In this document: positions 46,735 through 61,336 of the stretch, one piece after another
Layout of the letters: every line of letters starts with the position of its first letter
Position numbering within the stretch: the first letter of the stretch is position 1
Source of the DNA: Loxodes magnus
Taxonomy: Eukaryota; Ciliophora; Karyorelictea; Loxodida; Loxodidae
Assembly: GCA_946699065.1 (NCBI GenBank)
Contig: CAMPDV010000442.1
Location: 1-64,000, forward strand
Length of the DNA stretch: 64,000 nt
Direction of reading: 5' to 3'
Made by a program: the position numbers and the translations under genes
Notes under the pieces: generated by a model
What the model was told of the DNA's origin: nothing
Databases searched by the model: none
What the model saw: only the letters and a program-made list of their open reading frames with translations

Positions 46735-48960
46735 ATCTATAACTGCATGAATTGCTTCAATTATAGACATTAGTAAATGTTTTTAATGCTCTTTAATTAT
46801 AATCTTGATCTCATCAATTTTAAATTACTCTTGTTATAGTCTCTCTTTTATATTTTCCTTTTTTACTTTTTCCATTTCTAATCATTCTAATCTTCTTGAT
46901 ATAAGTTTCTTATACTTTTATTTAGAAATCTAAATATCCCAAATAAGACTTTGGAAACTATTTTATAAGTATTTAATCATATATTATAAAGCGTCTTAAG
47001 TCATAATTCTCAATCTTTTACGATAGTCAATCTCTTATATTAGAATAGTATATATATTTAAAAATGTGCTGTACCATACTCTCCACATATACAGTAGGGA
47101 TTATCAATAGGATAATGAAGATCTTAAAAATCTTTTCGGGGATTAAAAGATTGGGTTCTAAGTTTATATATACTGATAATTTTTTGTCTAAATTCTTTGT
47201 TCAACTTAATGTAAGTGTTTATTGGAAATTTGGTTAAGATTACTGAACTTTTCAGTATATATTTTAGCTTTTTTCATTCTCCTAAACTTTTGAGTAGCTG
47301 TATTATAAAAATATTATTGTATTTTGTTCTCTTTAGTAAACATTTTTTAATTTATACTAATCTTGGAATTCTACAGGTCTATAGAGGTCTGATAATTGCT
47401 AAACTTTATCATAGCATTGAAATCAAATAGTTGGTAATGAAAAGAGAGCCTATTGTCTATGTTGAAAAATCAATACTTTCTTATTTAATTTTATAATAGA
47501 ATTTAAAAAACTTTATTGCCATAATGTGTTTGAAAGATAACCAGTTTAAATCTATGAAACATAACTTATTAATGTTGCTGCTTAAATTGCTTGAAATCAT
47601 TCTCATACTCAATTCTATTCAAAACTCAAGTTATTCCTCTCTGAATACACCATGGTACTAGTTCTCTCCATATTCTGCTTTAGGTAAAAAGTTTGCATAA
47701 AGTTTTAAAATGCCAAACATTCTTATATCTCATAAGTTAAAAAACAGCTTTTTCATTGCAACTAAATACTTGATCACGACTTCTCTACAATGAGAATTAA
47801 AATTCTTCTTCTAATGTAGCATTACATCTAAATATGTTACTAGTTCCTTTTAAATAATTGGTTAATTATCTAATCATAAATTTTATTATTTCTAATGTTT
47901 CTTTAAAATTTAGATGCATTCAGATTTGATAAATTTGATCTTTAATTGAGTTTATGTAAAAATGCTTACCTTTAGCACGTTTCCGATAGTTATCAATTAT
48001 TTGTTATATTATTCAAATTTATTAAGTTGTTTATCTGATTTTTATAAATCCCATTTATGAAGGGTGAATCAAATTTCTCTAATAAATCAGATTGTATAGT
48101 CTTTTTGTTAAAGCTTTATCATATAGTTTTATAATAATATTAATAAGAGAAACAGGTAGTCAGTTTTTCTAGTCATCTTTATTTCCTTTTTTAAGTATTG
48201 GAATTACTGCCCATTTATTTACCTCCTAAGGAATTCTTCCAAATCTTAACAAATTATTCAGAAAAGAGTGAAGAATTATTATCAAATATTATCCACCATA
48301 TTTCAGAAATTCACCTTTTATTCTGTCTGAATCAGCTGATTTTCCATTCGTAATTTCTTTATAATTTGTTGTATGGTAGATAAAATCCTAATAAATAGTT
48401 GATAATCTTTAATTTCTTAAATACTATCTTATATTTTATCTATTTTTTAATTACTAAGATTTATTTATTATTTAGTTAGATTAGAATGCTTTTTAAAAAT
48501 AAATTCTCCCATGAATCAATGGATTTATTTTTGATTTCTTAATTAAAGTTCATTTAATTTATTAGGCTTTTTAATTTTCTTAGTATGTGAAAATATTTCT
48601 TTAGAATCTCCATTTAGAAGTAAAAGTTTCTTTTTTGTTTTTTCAAAATTTCACAAATTAGAATTGAAGTCATTCAGAATGTCGTTTTTTCATGAATATT
48701 AGTTACTTATTAGTTTATTCTTCCAGATATAATGTATGCTTCTTATATACTGAGTTAGCTCTTTTAGGCCTAAATATTTCTTAGTAAGATCTCGAGATAT
48801 TTGTTATAACTTGAATCTGGAATAAAGGATCCTAATGTTTAATCAGCATTGTATTAGATGTTATTTTTGATAAATTTATATTAAACTTCAAGATTATCTT
48901 AATCTATCTAAAAGAATTCTAGATAAGTTTGCAGAAAAGATTCTAAATATTTTTGACGAT
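46735..48960 (-). mobile_element. LINE ORF2 reverse transcriptase, unit 2-specific
   Basis: Minus strand, the most complete RT in the window. NGKSADSDRIKGEFLKYGG (block 2, about 48300-48360), RIPQEVNKWAVIPILKKGN and DDQKNWLPVSLINIIIKLYD (blocks 3-4), then RLYNLIYQRNLIHPSQMGF (block 5) follow family order. NW-P-SL carries Trp as TGA. Downstream are a connection segment (CKLFTQSRIWREL, parallel to the 31.5 kb LINE) and the cysteine segment NPYCICGE near 47090. The region for the YxDD motif is eroded, and several frames are used, so it is defunct. No endonuclease domain recognised. Confidence 0.75.
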
Positions 48961-50589
48961 ATATTGCATCTTATAACCTATTTATTTTATATTTCCTCAA
49001 ATTCTTGCTCATCTTCAATTAATCTCACATAAAATTAAGTTTTTTTTATAAATAAATTTGCAGAAAAAATGTTATTTTTAAGCTATAATATCATCTTATC
49101 ACTGTTTATCTTATAAAAGAATTGTTTTAAGAATTAAGTTTTTATCTTTAAATAATCTAGCAATTTTCAGTTGATATCATACTTTATGAATAAATATAAT
49201 TACAATCTTTAAAACATCAATCAAATAGATAAATATAAATAATGACTATTTAATTAGAAAATGAATATGAAAATATTTTAATTTAATTTCTTGATAAGAT
49301 CTTTTAAATTTAAATAAGTGCTTAATCAAATCCTATTTATTAAACCACTTTAAATGTTTTTATGTTTATGAATATTTAGCATCTTAAATTAAAAAATACT
49401 ATATTGTATATTAAACCAAACATTTATTAAAGCAATCCTTAAATTATCAATTATCATTTAGTTGTCTAATCATTTAGAATCAAACAAAAATACCTCATTT
49501 TTAAGGTCATTTATGAAATTGTGTATTATTCGCTTTATCATCTTAGAAAAAGCTTTGCTTTTTATTATGCTATATATGTTTCTTTTTATATTGTACGAAA
49601 TATTTCCCATATAGATATAATTATAATAGTTATTAAATTACACTTTGTATATTATTTTAATTAATACAAAAAATTAAAGCTTTTAACCTTTTTTGATATA
49701 ATGAAAACTATATTGATTTCTTAATTATTTACACTTTCATTTTGGTAATTCCTATTATTTAATATTAGAATATCATTTTATTCTTATTTTAGATGCAAAT
49801 ATAAGATAATTTACAAGAAACTTAAGATTTTTATCATTTTCCATATATTCAAATTATTTATATACTTTACTACCAAATCTTTCTTAATCATAAATAGTCA
49901 ATCCATTTTTTAAAAAACCTTTCAACTTTAATCAAATAGCTTCATTAGAAATTACAACATTAATAAATCAAATCTATTTTCTATATACATAGTAGATATA
50001 TTCAACTTCCTAATCATCAGAAACCTAAACCTATTCCTTTTAATATTACCAAATTAGAACTAATTTTTAAGAGAAAAAATACTTAATATAGCTATTTTTT
50101 CTTAAAAACTTATTTTTCTCTTCTAAATTAACATATTTTCGCAAACTAAAAACAGATAGTTAGTCGTAGTAAGCTCTTTTCTTTTACTCATCTTTTCGAT
50201 TTTTAATTTTTTTCTAATTATTATAATAAAGCAGAATATTTTTAAACTTGATTAATAAATTTTTGTTTCTATATTTTATATAGTTAGGTTAGATATATTA
50301 TTTAGATCCTTGTTTAATTACTTTTTTTAGATTCTTTGTAAATTGGCCTAAAATTTATTATTACAGATGTATTGTACCTCATTTTTTCTATTCGATTGAT
50401 CATATTTTTATAAAGAGATTTTTTAGTTCTTTTTAAAAATTCGCATTATCTATTAAATAGTTAGCTTTAAGCCCTCTTATAGAATAAATTTTACTGATTT
50501 TTTTTCTTCCTAAAATTGTCATTTATTTTTTTGATTTACTTCTTAAAAGTCATTTAAAAAACTTTTCAAATCTTTTAAAATTCTATCTC
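48961..50589. other. AT-rich, no gene recognised (unit 2)
   Basis: To 49264 the insert has no clear motif; from 49265 it is the counterpart of 20204-21540. Nothing coding seen. Confidence 0.4.
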
Positions 50590-51600
50590 TTTAAGAAAAG
50601 GATTTATCCATCCCGAAAATCTTTTGTTGCGAATAACTCAGAGCGAAAAAAGGATAATATTTTCACGATTTCATGGTTTATTTAATTATATCTCCTTTTT
50701 TCTTGAGATACTTTTTATTTAAGTAAATTCTTATAACATTAAAAATTTTTAAAGCGAATTTTTTCATTTACTCGAAAAGAAGTTCAAAATCAAAAATTTT
50801 ATTTTTTCCAAATAATAAACAATAAATTATTTTATAATTTCAAAAATAATTTACCTTATCAAAAATATATTTTTAAATAAAAAAAAAATTTTTGTTAAAA
50901 AATTTAAAATCAAAAAATTTTCCTAAAAACAAAAGCATTTTTTTTATTTTTACAAAATACCATTTCAACAAAAAAGATTTCCAAATTCTATTTCGAATAT
51001 AAAGTTTTTTTATTCCTATTTTTTTCTCAAAAATCTTTTATATTTGGAATTTTTCTTTTTTCTTGAAAATTTATTCCGTGCCAATTTTAAAATTTTTTAT
51101 CATGAAATTTAAGCCTAAAATTGAAAATAATTAAATTTCAGAAAATTGTATTCCAATCGAAAATGAAACCATAAAAATTAAAATTTTTATTGTAGTGTAA
51201 AACGCTGAGTCTATTTAAAAAAACAAATTTGTATCCCGTCCCAGAAATATTTATTTTCATGAAATTCAAAACCAAGCTCTAAACGCTTTTCTGAAAGATA
51301 AATAAATTTTGAAATTTATTCCTATTTAGAAATTTTTATCCCGAAATAAAAATTTATTCCGTCCCAGAAATCTTTGGTAGTGTAAAACTATGAGCGAAAA
51401 AACATTTGAAATTTTTCGAAATTCAGGCTAAAAATTGAAAAATAAATTAATACAATCAGAAAATTTTTCCTCAATCGGAAACGAAAAATTTTAAACATAA
51501 AATTTTATATTTTATAATTATAATAAATAATTAATTAATAATAATAATAATAATAGTAAAAATATTAATTAATAATCAAAATAAATATCAATCATAAAAA
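50590..51600. repeat. Degenerate repeat block, expanded in unit 2
   Basis: Copies or part-copies of the TTTATTCCGTCCCAGAAATC / GGTAGTGTAAAACGCTGAG block lie near 50605, 51070, 51190-51250 and 51355-51400, ending in an AAT microsatellite. Unit 1 has fewer copies, and alignment there breaks down. Confidence 0.6.
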
Positions 51601-52044
51601 ATAAATAAAATAATTAATTTTTTTAATTAATATTCAAAATTATAAACTAACTTTGCATGTACAAATAATATTTTAACTACTTCACAAAAAAATGATAATT
51701 TATGATCAACTTGAAATTTTTACTAAATCTAAAAATAAATCAATAAAAAATTCTAAAGCATAAAATTAAACTTAAACTTATTATCATGTCTTCATTTAAC
51801 AAAATTATTCTTCAATATTTTTTAACTTTACCCACTTTAAATCAACAGACCTCACTAATTTCAATAACCTTTATTACTTTTTTAAATCAAGAATATTTAA
51901 GAATATAACAAATTTTAAATAAATATATAAAGCAAACACTTCATAAAACAAAAACATAGTTATCATTAAGCATTCATTTTAATGCATTACCAATATCTTA
52001 TATCTTTAATCGATTAAATTTAATTAAGTCAAATAGCAAGTTAC

Positions 52045-53133
52045 TCAACTCGAAATCCTCCACTTTCTTATCGTCCTGTCACTAGCTCCCGATACCAACC
52101 ATCTATTTTCAACACTCGATGCTATAGAAAGTATTTCATATTAGTGCCCTTATAAAGTCTATATACACTCACCCTTATCAGAGTTCCAGATCTTGATAGT
52201 TCTGTCATAAGAACAAGAAAATATTACACTTGAATCAAAACTTAACTGAATACTTCGTACAGCACCTGTATGACCTTAAAGAGTACGAATACACTAACCA
52301 GAAGAGAACTCCCATATCTTAATTGTCTCGTCACCAGAACCTGATAATGATATAACTATTATCCTTAGACACTGACACCGATCAAACTTAAGTCTGAATA
52401 CCCAGTAAGAGTTCGTTCAAGTTGATCTGTCTAGAAATCCCAAATCTTTATAGTGTTATCCCAAGATCCCGATATAATATATCTAGAGTCATAGGAGATT
52501 ACTATCGATATGACTACATTAGTATGTCCAGTTATAGTTCTTTAGAGAGTTCCATTGTGGAAATTTCAGATCTTTATGGAGTAGTCAGAAGATCCCGATA
52601 CAATATATCTAGAGTCATAGGCGATTACTACCGATCAAACTGTAGAAGTATGTCCCGTTATAGTTCTTAGGAGAGCACCAGTCTATAAATTCCAGATCTT
52701 TATGGTTTTATCAGCAGATCCTGATACTATATAGCTAGAGTCTGGGGATATTACTACCGAGTTAACATAATCAGTATGTCCTGTTATAGTTCTTTGAAGA
52801 GTACCTGTCTGGAAGTTCCAGATCTTTATAGAATATTCAGGATATCACGAACCTGATACAATTCAATTCAGGTCACTTGATATGGCTACCGAGTAAACAG
52901 ATGAAGTGTGACCAGTAAGGACTTAGTCTAAAAAATATTAAAGAAATACCTTTACTTTAGTCATAACTGATCTTGTTTATTAGCTTTTAGTAGCATAAGT
53001 TAGGCAGAATTTCATACTTAAAATGAAGTAGAGATATTTTCCCTAGAATGTGGCTTCTCGCTCTTAAGAGTTTTCTTAAAAAAATACTTTTAGTAAATTG
53101 CTTTTCTTTTTTCTCCATTTATTTTTTCTCCAT
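52045..53133 (-). pseudogene. WD40 seven-blade protein, copy 3, frame broken in blade 5
   Basis: Minus strand, ATGs at 53133 and 53118, leader and 22-nt intron (52928-52949) as in copy 2, seven recognisable blades, ending IRKWRISS and TGA at 52045-52047. Two extra single bases relative to copy 2 in blade 5 (about 52345-52395) leave the length two bases out of frame. The protein is therefore truncated or altered after blade 4 unless corrected by processing. Trp of IKIW is TGG in blades 1, 2, 4, 5 and 6 and TGA in blade 3. Blade-face residues differ from copies 1 and 2 while the framework is the same. Confidence 0.85.
52928..52949 (-). other. 22-nt intron in WD40 copy 3
   Basis: Same sequence, length and phase as in the other copies. 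Confidence 0.8.
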
Positions 53134-53890
53134 TTTAATTTTTATAACTTACTTCTATAAATATTTAAATAAAATAACTCAATAAATTTTACTGACTTAA
53201 TTTCAATACAATTAAACAATAAAATTATTTATTAAACATATTTATAAATATCTTATTTCTTAAACATTAATTTTTCTATTTTTGTCTTAAAACAAGACAA
53301 GATATTAAACTAATAGTGTACAAGCTTTTACAATTTTAATTATTTATATCTTTTTACTTTTAAATGAAAGGATAAATTATTATATCAAAAGTTTATAACG
53401 AAGAATTATATCCTTATTATAATAACTTTAATATAAATTTATTAGTTACTACTTATTTGTGTTTTAAATCAAAGACTCTTAAGAAAACCTTATTTTGTTG
53501 TAGACCTTTTAAATGATAAATAAAATATTACAATTCTTTTAAAAACTATTGCTATTAATTATTACTTTTCACTTACATTTAATCCAAAAATTATTTCTTT
53601 AAGCTTTTTACTAATTAAAAAAAGTAAATAAAATAAGTTTCTTATTAATTAGTTTGAATAGATATTAAAAAACATCAAATTATTTAAAACAAAGTATTTT
53701 TATATTTATAAGATAGATTCTTTTAATTGCTCATTTTCTTACTACTATTTTAAAACTTTTTATTTATAAAGGTCTCTCTTAAAATAATAAAACAATATAA
53801 TTTATTATTTATAATGCTGTATTCTAAGTAGGTTATATAAATGTAATAAATATAAGTAGTAGAAAGTAAATATTTAATCTAACTAGAAAT
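53134..53890 (-). promoter_or_regulatory. Conserved upstream region of WD40 copy 3
   Basis: About 99% identical to 23801-24560; probable promoter location, with no specific element identified. Confidence 0.35.
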
Positions 53891-54442
53891 GGTGCTTTAT
53901 AAATTTTAGATTAATAAGATACTATTTTAATCCTTAAAAATATTATGCTTTTTATAAATTTAAATATATATTGATAAATGTATTTGTTAAATTTTAGATT
54001 TATAATATACGAATTTATCATCTTAAAGTTTTATAATTGCTAGTTAGAAATTCTTAATTTTATCTTCTATTATAAAGTAAATTTAATTTTTTATATTTGA
54101 TGAATAAATATTTTATAGTTATAGCTTAGCAGATTTTAAAATATTTTATATCTAACTATTTTTACTTTTGTTACCTAATTATTTTTATGCTATTTAATAT
54201 AATTTTTAAAATATTCTGTTTTTATATAAAAAACTAAATATTTATTTATTTAATGAGATATATCATTTTACTTATTTTCATAATTTTTATCATATTTTAC
54301 GAATAATTTGTGTGAATAATCATAAAGAATTTTGTGAAATATCCTTTCAAAATGGTATTGGTTGACAAAGCTTCTAAAGAAGAGAAATAAAAATATTTCT
54401 GATATAAAATTTTGTTTTATTTTAATTTTTTTAAATAATAAT
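53891..54442. other. AT-rich, nothing recognised
   Basis: Duplicate of 24561-25109. Confidence 0.4.
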
Positions 54443-54933
54443 AATGTTTAATTTTAATTTTTCCATTTTGAGATATTTCAACCTTGTCTGGAAGACACCA
54501 ATTCATACTCTCTGTTGTTAAATAATAGCTTTTGGCATCCCCAATTTTAGCGAGATTGGGAACTCGGAATAGGATTTCCTTCATCTCTTTTCCTGTTCTT
54601 GTCTTATCGCATCTTTCTTGATTTTATAAATTTCTTCACTTGAACTGCAATACATGCGGTACTATCTTGCTTCTTCTTTCTTCATTTTTTCTTCAACTCA
54701 ATAGTTCATTTTTTCTGCTAGAATTTCTTACATTTCCGATATAAATGTCACAAGTTTCCACAACAAAATTATTATTTTCTAATCTTTATTTACCTCTATT
54801 TTCTTTAAGGTTTTCTGATAATTTCTTCTTTAATCAACATTGGATCACTTTTATGCTCTCTTATCTTTTTTGATGTTTTATAAAAAATTTATATTTAATT
54901 TGATTTCTTAAAAATTTAGCCTTATAAAGCCAA
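54443..54933 (-). pseudogene. Eroded ORF1-like gene, unit 2
   Basis: Duplicate of 25110-25600, with the same pieces in the same frames and almost no differences. Confidence 0.5.
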
Positions 54934-55383
54934 GCTTCATATTACTTATATAGCATCAAAACCCCTTGTATTATACCATTGATGTAATATATTAATTTCT
55001 TATTATTTGGACAATAAGCATTTAAATTAAATGACTAAGATTAAACTAGTCTAATGCTACATTCCTAGAGTCTCTTTATTATTTCTACTTGATTCATTTA
55101 AAGAACTATTTCTAGCTTATTAAAGAGAAAAATAATTATTTAGCAGTCAAAATGGAAGTTAAACCAAATAGATGAAGATTAGATTATAAAAGTTTAATGC
55201 TATAATTTCTTGGAAACCTAAAGAACTTATCAGATACTTAAAAATACAAATTCCAAGTTTCTGGTGTGTTGGAAGTAAATTAGTTTAGCTATAAGAAGTT
55301 TTATTCTCATACTTACTTGTATTTAAGCTTAATCAACTCTATCGATATTAAGAAAGCTTGTCCTTGATACGACTCTGAGATTA

Positions 55384-55998
55384 ATGAAGATATTAAGTCA
55401 AGAAAATTCCATCCTCGATAATTTCGCGCATAAATAAAACTTGACTCAACACCTGGAAAGTATCGAAAATAGTATTAAAGTCTACAAAGGAGCTATCATA
55501 TCTATTTTTATACAACAATGTTTCGTTTTTCTATTAATAGAAATGGGAAGGGCTTGAAGAAATAAAGAATATTATTTTCAAAAGTAGATAGAAGGCGTTA
55601 CTCACAGATTAAATTCTGATAAAAGATTTTCAACCATAATTTATGTAGATGGTATCTTAGTCACACGAATAGCTCATCCAATGGTAACAGCAATGACTCG
55701 TCGAGCATTGAGTCGAGATATTTTGGCAGATTCAGAGATTATTAGATAAAAAATAACTCGCCAAGACAGTCTAAGCCCATTTCAAGTTCCCTTTTGACAG
55801 ATGAATAATCAAACACTTGGCGAATTTTGTATCATAACGTTAGGAAGAACCGATATTGAAGAGATAAAAGGAAATGCCGCTATAAACGCTTGGTTGCAAC
55901 AAATTAATTATCTTTGTGGTATTTTTTCTGATACCTCTGGTTTAAAACTCGTAAAAGATAAAGGATTGGAAATCACAGTTTCCAGTTTATACTGATAC
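55384..55998 (+). CDS. Unidentified coding segment, forward member of convergent pair, unit 2
   Basis: Duplicate of 26051-26665; 204 codons, same internal TGA codons, terminal TGA at 55996. Only isolated base differences (for example a synonymous GTT/GTA Val). Confidence 0.5.
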
Positions 55999-56022
55999 TG
56001 AGGTTTTGAATGAAGCCAGCTT

Positions 56023-56783
56023 TTCCCTTTTTGATCTGTGAGCGGTTTCTGTCCACTTTGAACTTGCCAATAGAAAACTTGTGTTATCTTTTAACAGATG
56101 TGCCATCCCAGACAAACTCCCCACATGGTGGTTTCTCCCACCTAGTTACTTTGCTAGAAAGTTACTACATGAAAGGATAAGTAAAGCAACATTAAGGGTA
56201 GTGATATTTCAAGATCGCGGTCTTCCACTTATTCTACGCACCGGATTAGAGTAAAACTCAACAGGTTCTCCTTCAACCTGATTATGCCAAATCCATTTCT
56301 TAGGATGAAGTTTCGCTGGTAAAAGATAGAGACAATAGGAATCTCGTTAATCCATTCATATACGTCACAATAATATGACGAGACATTTGACTACTTAAGA
56401 GAGAAATAATTACTTGCGCCATTTACTCGAATTTTTATGAACCTCCTCATATTGGCATTCAAAGCAAAGGGTAGAAAATGCATTGTATTTGCATATCATC
56501 CTCAAATTGTTTTGCTTTAATTAAACAGTCAAATTCTTCTTGTCGTTCCAGATCTGAGGTGGTCATTCGCCTCAGGGTCGACCACTTTCGGCCATAGCGA
56601 TAAAACTCCCATTTCCATAAAATGAGTCGCTCATTCCTTTTAAAGTAGATTCCTACCTTGCCTGTGATTCAATCTTTCTCCCAAAATTGCAAACCTAATT
56701 TATCGACTACTCTTACCTTTATTTTCCTATTGACTAGAGGTAGCTAAACTTGTAATTACTTAATTAAATAAGATATTCCATAG
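56023..56783 (-). CDS. Unidentified coding segment, reverse member of convergent pair, unit 2
   Basis: Duplicate of 26690-27450, but with several amino-acid-changing differences (W to R in NEWLIL; MAIS to MTTS; Y to D), more than in the forward partner. Confidence 0.45.
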
Positions 56784-56789
56784 TATAAT

Positions 56790-58830
56790 GGAATATTTTA
56801 ATCTTTTAATCCTCAACAAATTTTAAAGAGATTTATACATCGATTAAGATTTTTCATTATTACAATCTTTCTAATTATATTAAAACATCAGAAAAAGATA
56901 AGAGTGTAACTAACCTGGTTTGGAGAATAGTCTAAATGTAAATCAATTTAAGAAAAGATATTAACTACATAATAATGCAAAAACAAGAGGCTATTTATTG
57001 ATGAACTTGACCCTTTAGTGTTAGAAAATAACTTTTAGTAAATATTATATAAATTAAAAAAGTATTTTTAACTTTTTAGATATTATGTTGTATACTATTT
57101 CGTTAAATTTAACTTTCCAGACAAAATATTTGTCAAAAAAAAGAATGATATTCCCTAAAAGGATAAATTTATAAATATATAATAAAAGCTTTAAATTTTT
57201 TTAATATTATTAGATATATGTAATTATTTCCTCATGACAGTAGTTCATGCTTTAGCTAGTTAATAAAAAACTAGAGACATTCATAAATATAAAAGGGATT
57301 ATTAGCTCATCAAGGATTATCTCCATGATCCTTGCGTAAGCCGTGAGATAATATCCACATTTTATACATGCTTTATTTTCTTTTCTAAAGTGCTTATTCA
57401 ATTTTGTTAGGTAATTTATTGAATTTTTGAGCATCTTGAAATTATTGAGTATATATTATTGCAGTTGGTATTTTAATAATAATCTCAGTACCATAATATA
57501 CTTATAAGGATTTAATTAAGATCGATAAGATAAATTCATTAAAAGCTTACCCATTTGTTTAGAATATTTTCCTAGTTATGAATATAATACTTAAATTGAC
57601 TCTATTCATTGCGGTGATAGGTTAACTAGGTACATTAGAAAGATTTCTGGTCCTACTTTAAAGGATATTAGTTTCTTGCTATAATAAGGTTTATAAACTA
57701 GTAGAAATTAAATCCAAAACAAATATAATGAAATGGTATTTAAGCTTTGGAATATCTTACTAGGAGTATTAGCAGATAACTTAAAAGAAGCGCCTAGTTA
57801 GAAGTAAAGGGTAGTAAATAGTCAATTTGATTCTTTGAAATCTTAGAAAAATATTCTAAGCACATTCCTAAACTTAACTGCCTCTTTCTTCGCCTCTTTC
57901 TACTTTTCTTCCATAGAAATCTATAAACCATTTGAGCTAATAAATAAAAAAGTATCTAAACTATCTGAAATATTAGTTTAGTAGCTAATATAGAAGATAC
58001 CAAAGATTCACTAGAATCTATATACTAAATTTATACTTAAATACCTAACTTTAAAGCTTAATCTTAATCAAACCATATTACTACTTCATATACCTAAAGA
58101 AGCTTATTAATACTAATAACTCTTATTCCTTTTATTTAAAACTAAACCATTCTCTATTATAAAAAAGTACTTAGTACTATTGTCTAGCAATACACTACTA
58201 AATATAGTTTAGACTTACTCCTTCCATACTTTTAGTCTTCCTTTCTATTTGAAAAAGTAAAACGAAACTTTTAAGTTAAAGTAACAGAACTAAGTATGCT
58301 TATATAGTCAGGTTTTAGAACATTAATGTAAATATTCAACATTATCATTTGAATAATGGAAGTAATAATCCAGTAAACTTTCATAAAACTATAGTAAACT
58401 GCTTCTTATATTAGAAGCAATGCTATATGCTAAGCAGTTAAGTGAGTATATTTAGATAAATAGGTAAAAAATAAGTTCTGTATCAGTTACCAGAAACTTA
58501 AAAGACTCTTTTACAAAGCTTTAAATCATGTTATCATTCTAATTCCTTCTAACTAACTTAACCTTATAAAGCATTCATTTATATTCTCAGTAAAAGATCT
58601 TTGCCATTTGATACACTTAATACTTTCTATGTCACACTCTGAATTTTTTTTAAATATAGAGTAGCACTTCAAACAAATTAAATAAGAACTAACATAAAGC
58701 AAACTTAGCTAAATTAATTATCAATCCAAATAAAAGATGCTTAAGTAGTAAGAGTTAAAAGTTAAATAAAAATCAATTAAATTAGTATATCAAACGCAGA
58801 ACATAAAACTACAACTTTCGAAAAGACCTT
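56790..58830. other. No gene recognised (unit 2)
   Basis: Duplicate of 27460-29490 with small indels, including a short CTTCGCCTCTTT duplication near 57890. Nothing recognised. Confidence 0.4.
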
Positions 58831-58840
58831 TAAGAAAGAC

Positions 58841-59351
58841 ATTATTCTGTCAAGAATCCCAATTGCAATTGTTGAGAATTTAATTAGTTTGAGCATATTT
58901 TGGATTGTGGTTGCTATATAGACATGCGGGAATGGATAATAGTAAAGATTGGTTAATGTGTATTAGAAGATTAATAGCATATGATCAAAACTATATCAAT
59001 TAATTTCCAAAAGGCAAATTAGAATATATTGATTTATAATAAAAAATTTTAATAGGATGCTGATTAAAAGGAGATTAGTATTATTATTTGAACTGGAAAA
59101 AGATGAGGATAAGAAAATTCTACAACTAAGGAAAAATAAGTGAAAGACCAAGAAAAAGATGAAGAGGATGAAGAAGAACAAGAAGAGCAAAAAGAAGAAT
59201 AGAAGGAATAAACTGATGACGAAGATAAACTAGCTGAAAAAGAGGATAAAGACGAAAGTGTGAAGAAGTGAAAAACTTTACATAACATTATAATATCTTT
59301 AAATGAAGGAAACAATTCCAAAAATGAAAAAATGTCACAAGACTCTTTTAG
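58841..59351 (+). mobile_element. LINE ORF2 3' fragment, unit 2
   Basis: Duplicate of 29500-30010. Confidence 0.6.
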
Positions 59352-59740
59352 TTAAATTTAACTAAAAATCAAAAAAATATTTTAAAAATAAAATTTTTAT
59401 TAAAAGAATAAGTTTTAACAGTAATAATATTAACTACGTTCTTAAGCACATAATTAAATATATCTTGTATGAACTTTAAGTATGTGAAATTTTGAATAAA
59501 ATAAGTTCATTAGAGTAAACAAATCGTTCTGATTTTGAAAAATATTTTACTTTAAGTCTAACTAAGTAATATTCCTAGTAATAAAAACACCTTGATCAAT
59601 AAATAGCAGCAACTTTTTTTATAAGAGTTTAGTTTTCAAGTTTATAAAATGATTCTATTAAAAAATATAAAAATAGACTATACTTAAGAAAAGAAATTAA
59701 ACTTAAACTAAACTAAAATAGTCTTGTGACATCCTTAATT

Positions 59741-61276
59741 ATTAGAATTATTTCTTCCTTCAATTAAAGATGATATGGAATTATTAATAAATTCTTCATC
59801 TCCTGCTTTCATCTTCATCTTCTACTTCAGCTTGATCATATTAGTTATCAATTTGTTCTTTCTTTTCTTCCACTTACTCTTTTAGCTCTTTAGCTCTTTA
59901 GCTCTTCTTGTTCTTCATTTTTTTCCTCATTTTCTTCACTATTTTCTTGCTCTTTTACTTCCTCTTTCTTAGATTCAAGATTTTCGAATCATTCATCTTT
60001 TTCCAGTTCGAATAATTCCAATCTCCTTTTGATTAGAATTCTGTGGAAAATTTCTATTTGTAAATCTATATATTTTATCTTGTTTTTTTGGGAATTAGTT
60101 GATATAATTTTAATCAAGGTTATTAATTTTCTTATATCGTCTTATTCTATCTTTGCTATTAACCATTCTCTTCTATGTAACAATTAAAATCCATAATATG
60201 TTGGAATTTGTCCAATTCTCCACAGATGCAATGAGGATTCTCGATAAGGTAATGTTTGTCTTGAAGATCTTTACGAAAGTTGTCGCTTTATGTTCTGAGT
60301 TTGTATATGCTGATTATTTCTTCTATATTATTTATTTATTTTCGGATGGGTAATTTCTAGGAATTATCGTTAATTACAGAATTATTCTATAAAAATCTTT
60401 GCAGTTGGCATACTGTTAAGTCTTTACGGAGTTACTTTATAGAATTTATGTTGAATCTAGTTCTTTACATATTTAGTAAAGGTAATTAAGCTACTATTAT
60501 ATTCCTAATTATTAATATCAATTTCGTAGTATTCAGATAGTCTTGTTAATTAATCTCTATATTAATATCATTCCTATCAATTATTCATAAAGAGAATTCC
60601 TATTGTTGATTATGGAAGGTTAATACTTTCTTATCGTATTTAAAAAAATCTAAAAAACCTCAAAGCTATAATATGTTTAAATGACATTCAGTTAAGATCT
60701 ATATAACAAAACTCATTAAAGTGTTTTCAGGGGCTTAGAAGACTTTCCTTGCTATTAATCTCATATTTTTATCAATTTCATTTGTAGTTCCAATAACTCC
60801 ATTTTAGATTGCTCAAGGTATTAATTTTCCTCCATATTCTACTTTAGGAAGCGTGAAAATTCACATTCAGAACAAAGTCTTAAAATGTCAAGTTGTCACA
60901 TTTTTATTTCTTGATAATGTATATACTGCTTTCTTCATAGCGGACAGATAATTAATTGAAACCGATTTGCAGTGATTAATTAGATCCTTTTTTGATGAAG
61001 AATTACTCCTAAATATGTTACTTATTACTTCTAAATAATTGGGTTATCTTTTATTTTTAAGTTTAACTTCTCTTCTTTTTGATTCCTTTTTAAGAATTAA
61101 ATAGCTTCGCATTTTGAAGTATTGATATTCAATTAAGCCTATTCGAATACTTTTTTTGTTTCATTTATTAAAATCTGCATCGATTTTTCAGAATCTATCA
61201 ATTAACAAAAATTTATTTGGCAGAAATAGTGAGCTAATAAAATGTGTTATTGATACTTAAATTTTAAATATTTATA
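59741..61276 (-). mobile_element. LINE ORF2: late RT blocks to C-terminus, unit 2/3 junction
   Basis: Duplicate of 30400-31935, again spanning the boundary between two units. Confidence 0.75.
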
Positions 61277-61293
61277 AATAAATAAATTGGGTT

Positions 61294-61336
61294 ATAGAGC
61301 ATGTAACACTCTCAATGATGCGCAGCTCTTTAAAAA
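61294..61336 (-). repeat. Isolated tRNA-like end of SINE-like family, unit 3
   Basis: Same as 5938-5985 and 31953-31995. Confidence 0.55.

Larger units (their letters stand above)
31493..60833. repeat. Tandem repeat unit 2 (about 29.3 kb)
   Basis: Second unit of the array; all unit 1 content recurs in order. It is longer than unit 1 mainly because the insert at 45201-49264 (4064 nt) replaces the 878-nt unit 1 insert. It lacks about 120 nt present in unit 1 near 8270-8390. Confidence 0.9.
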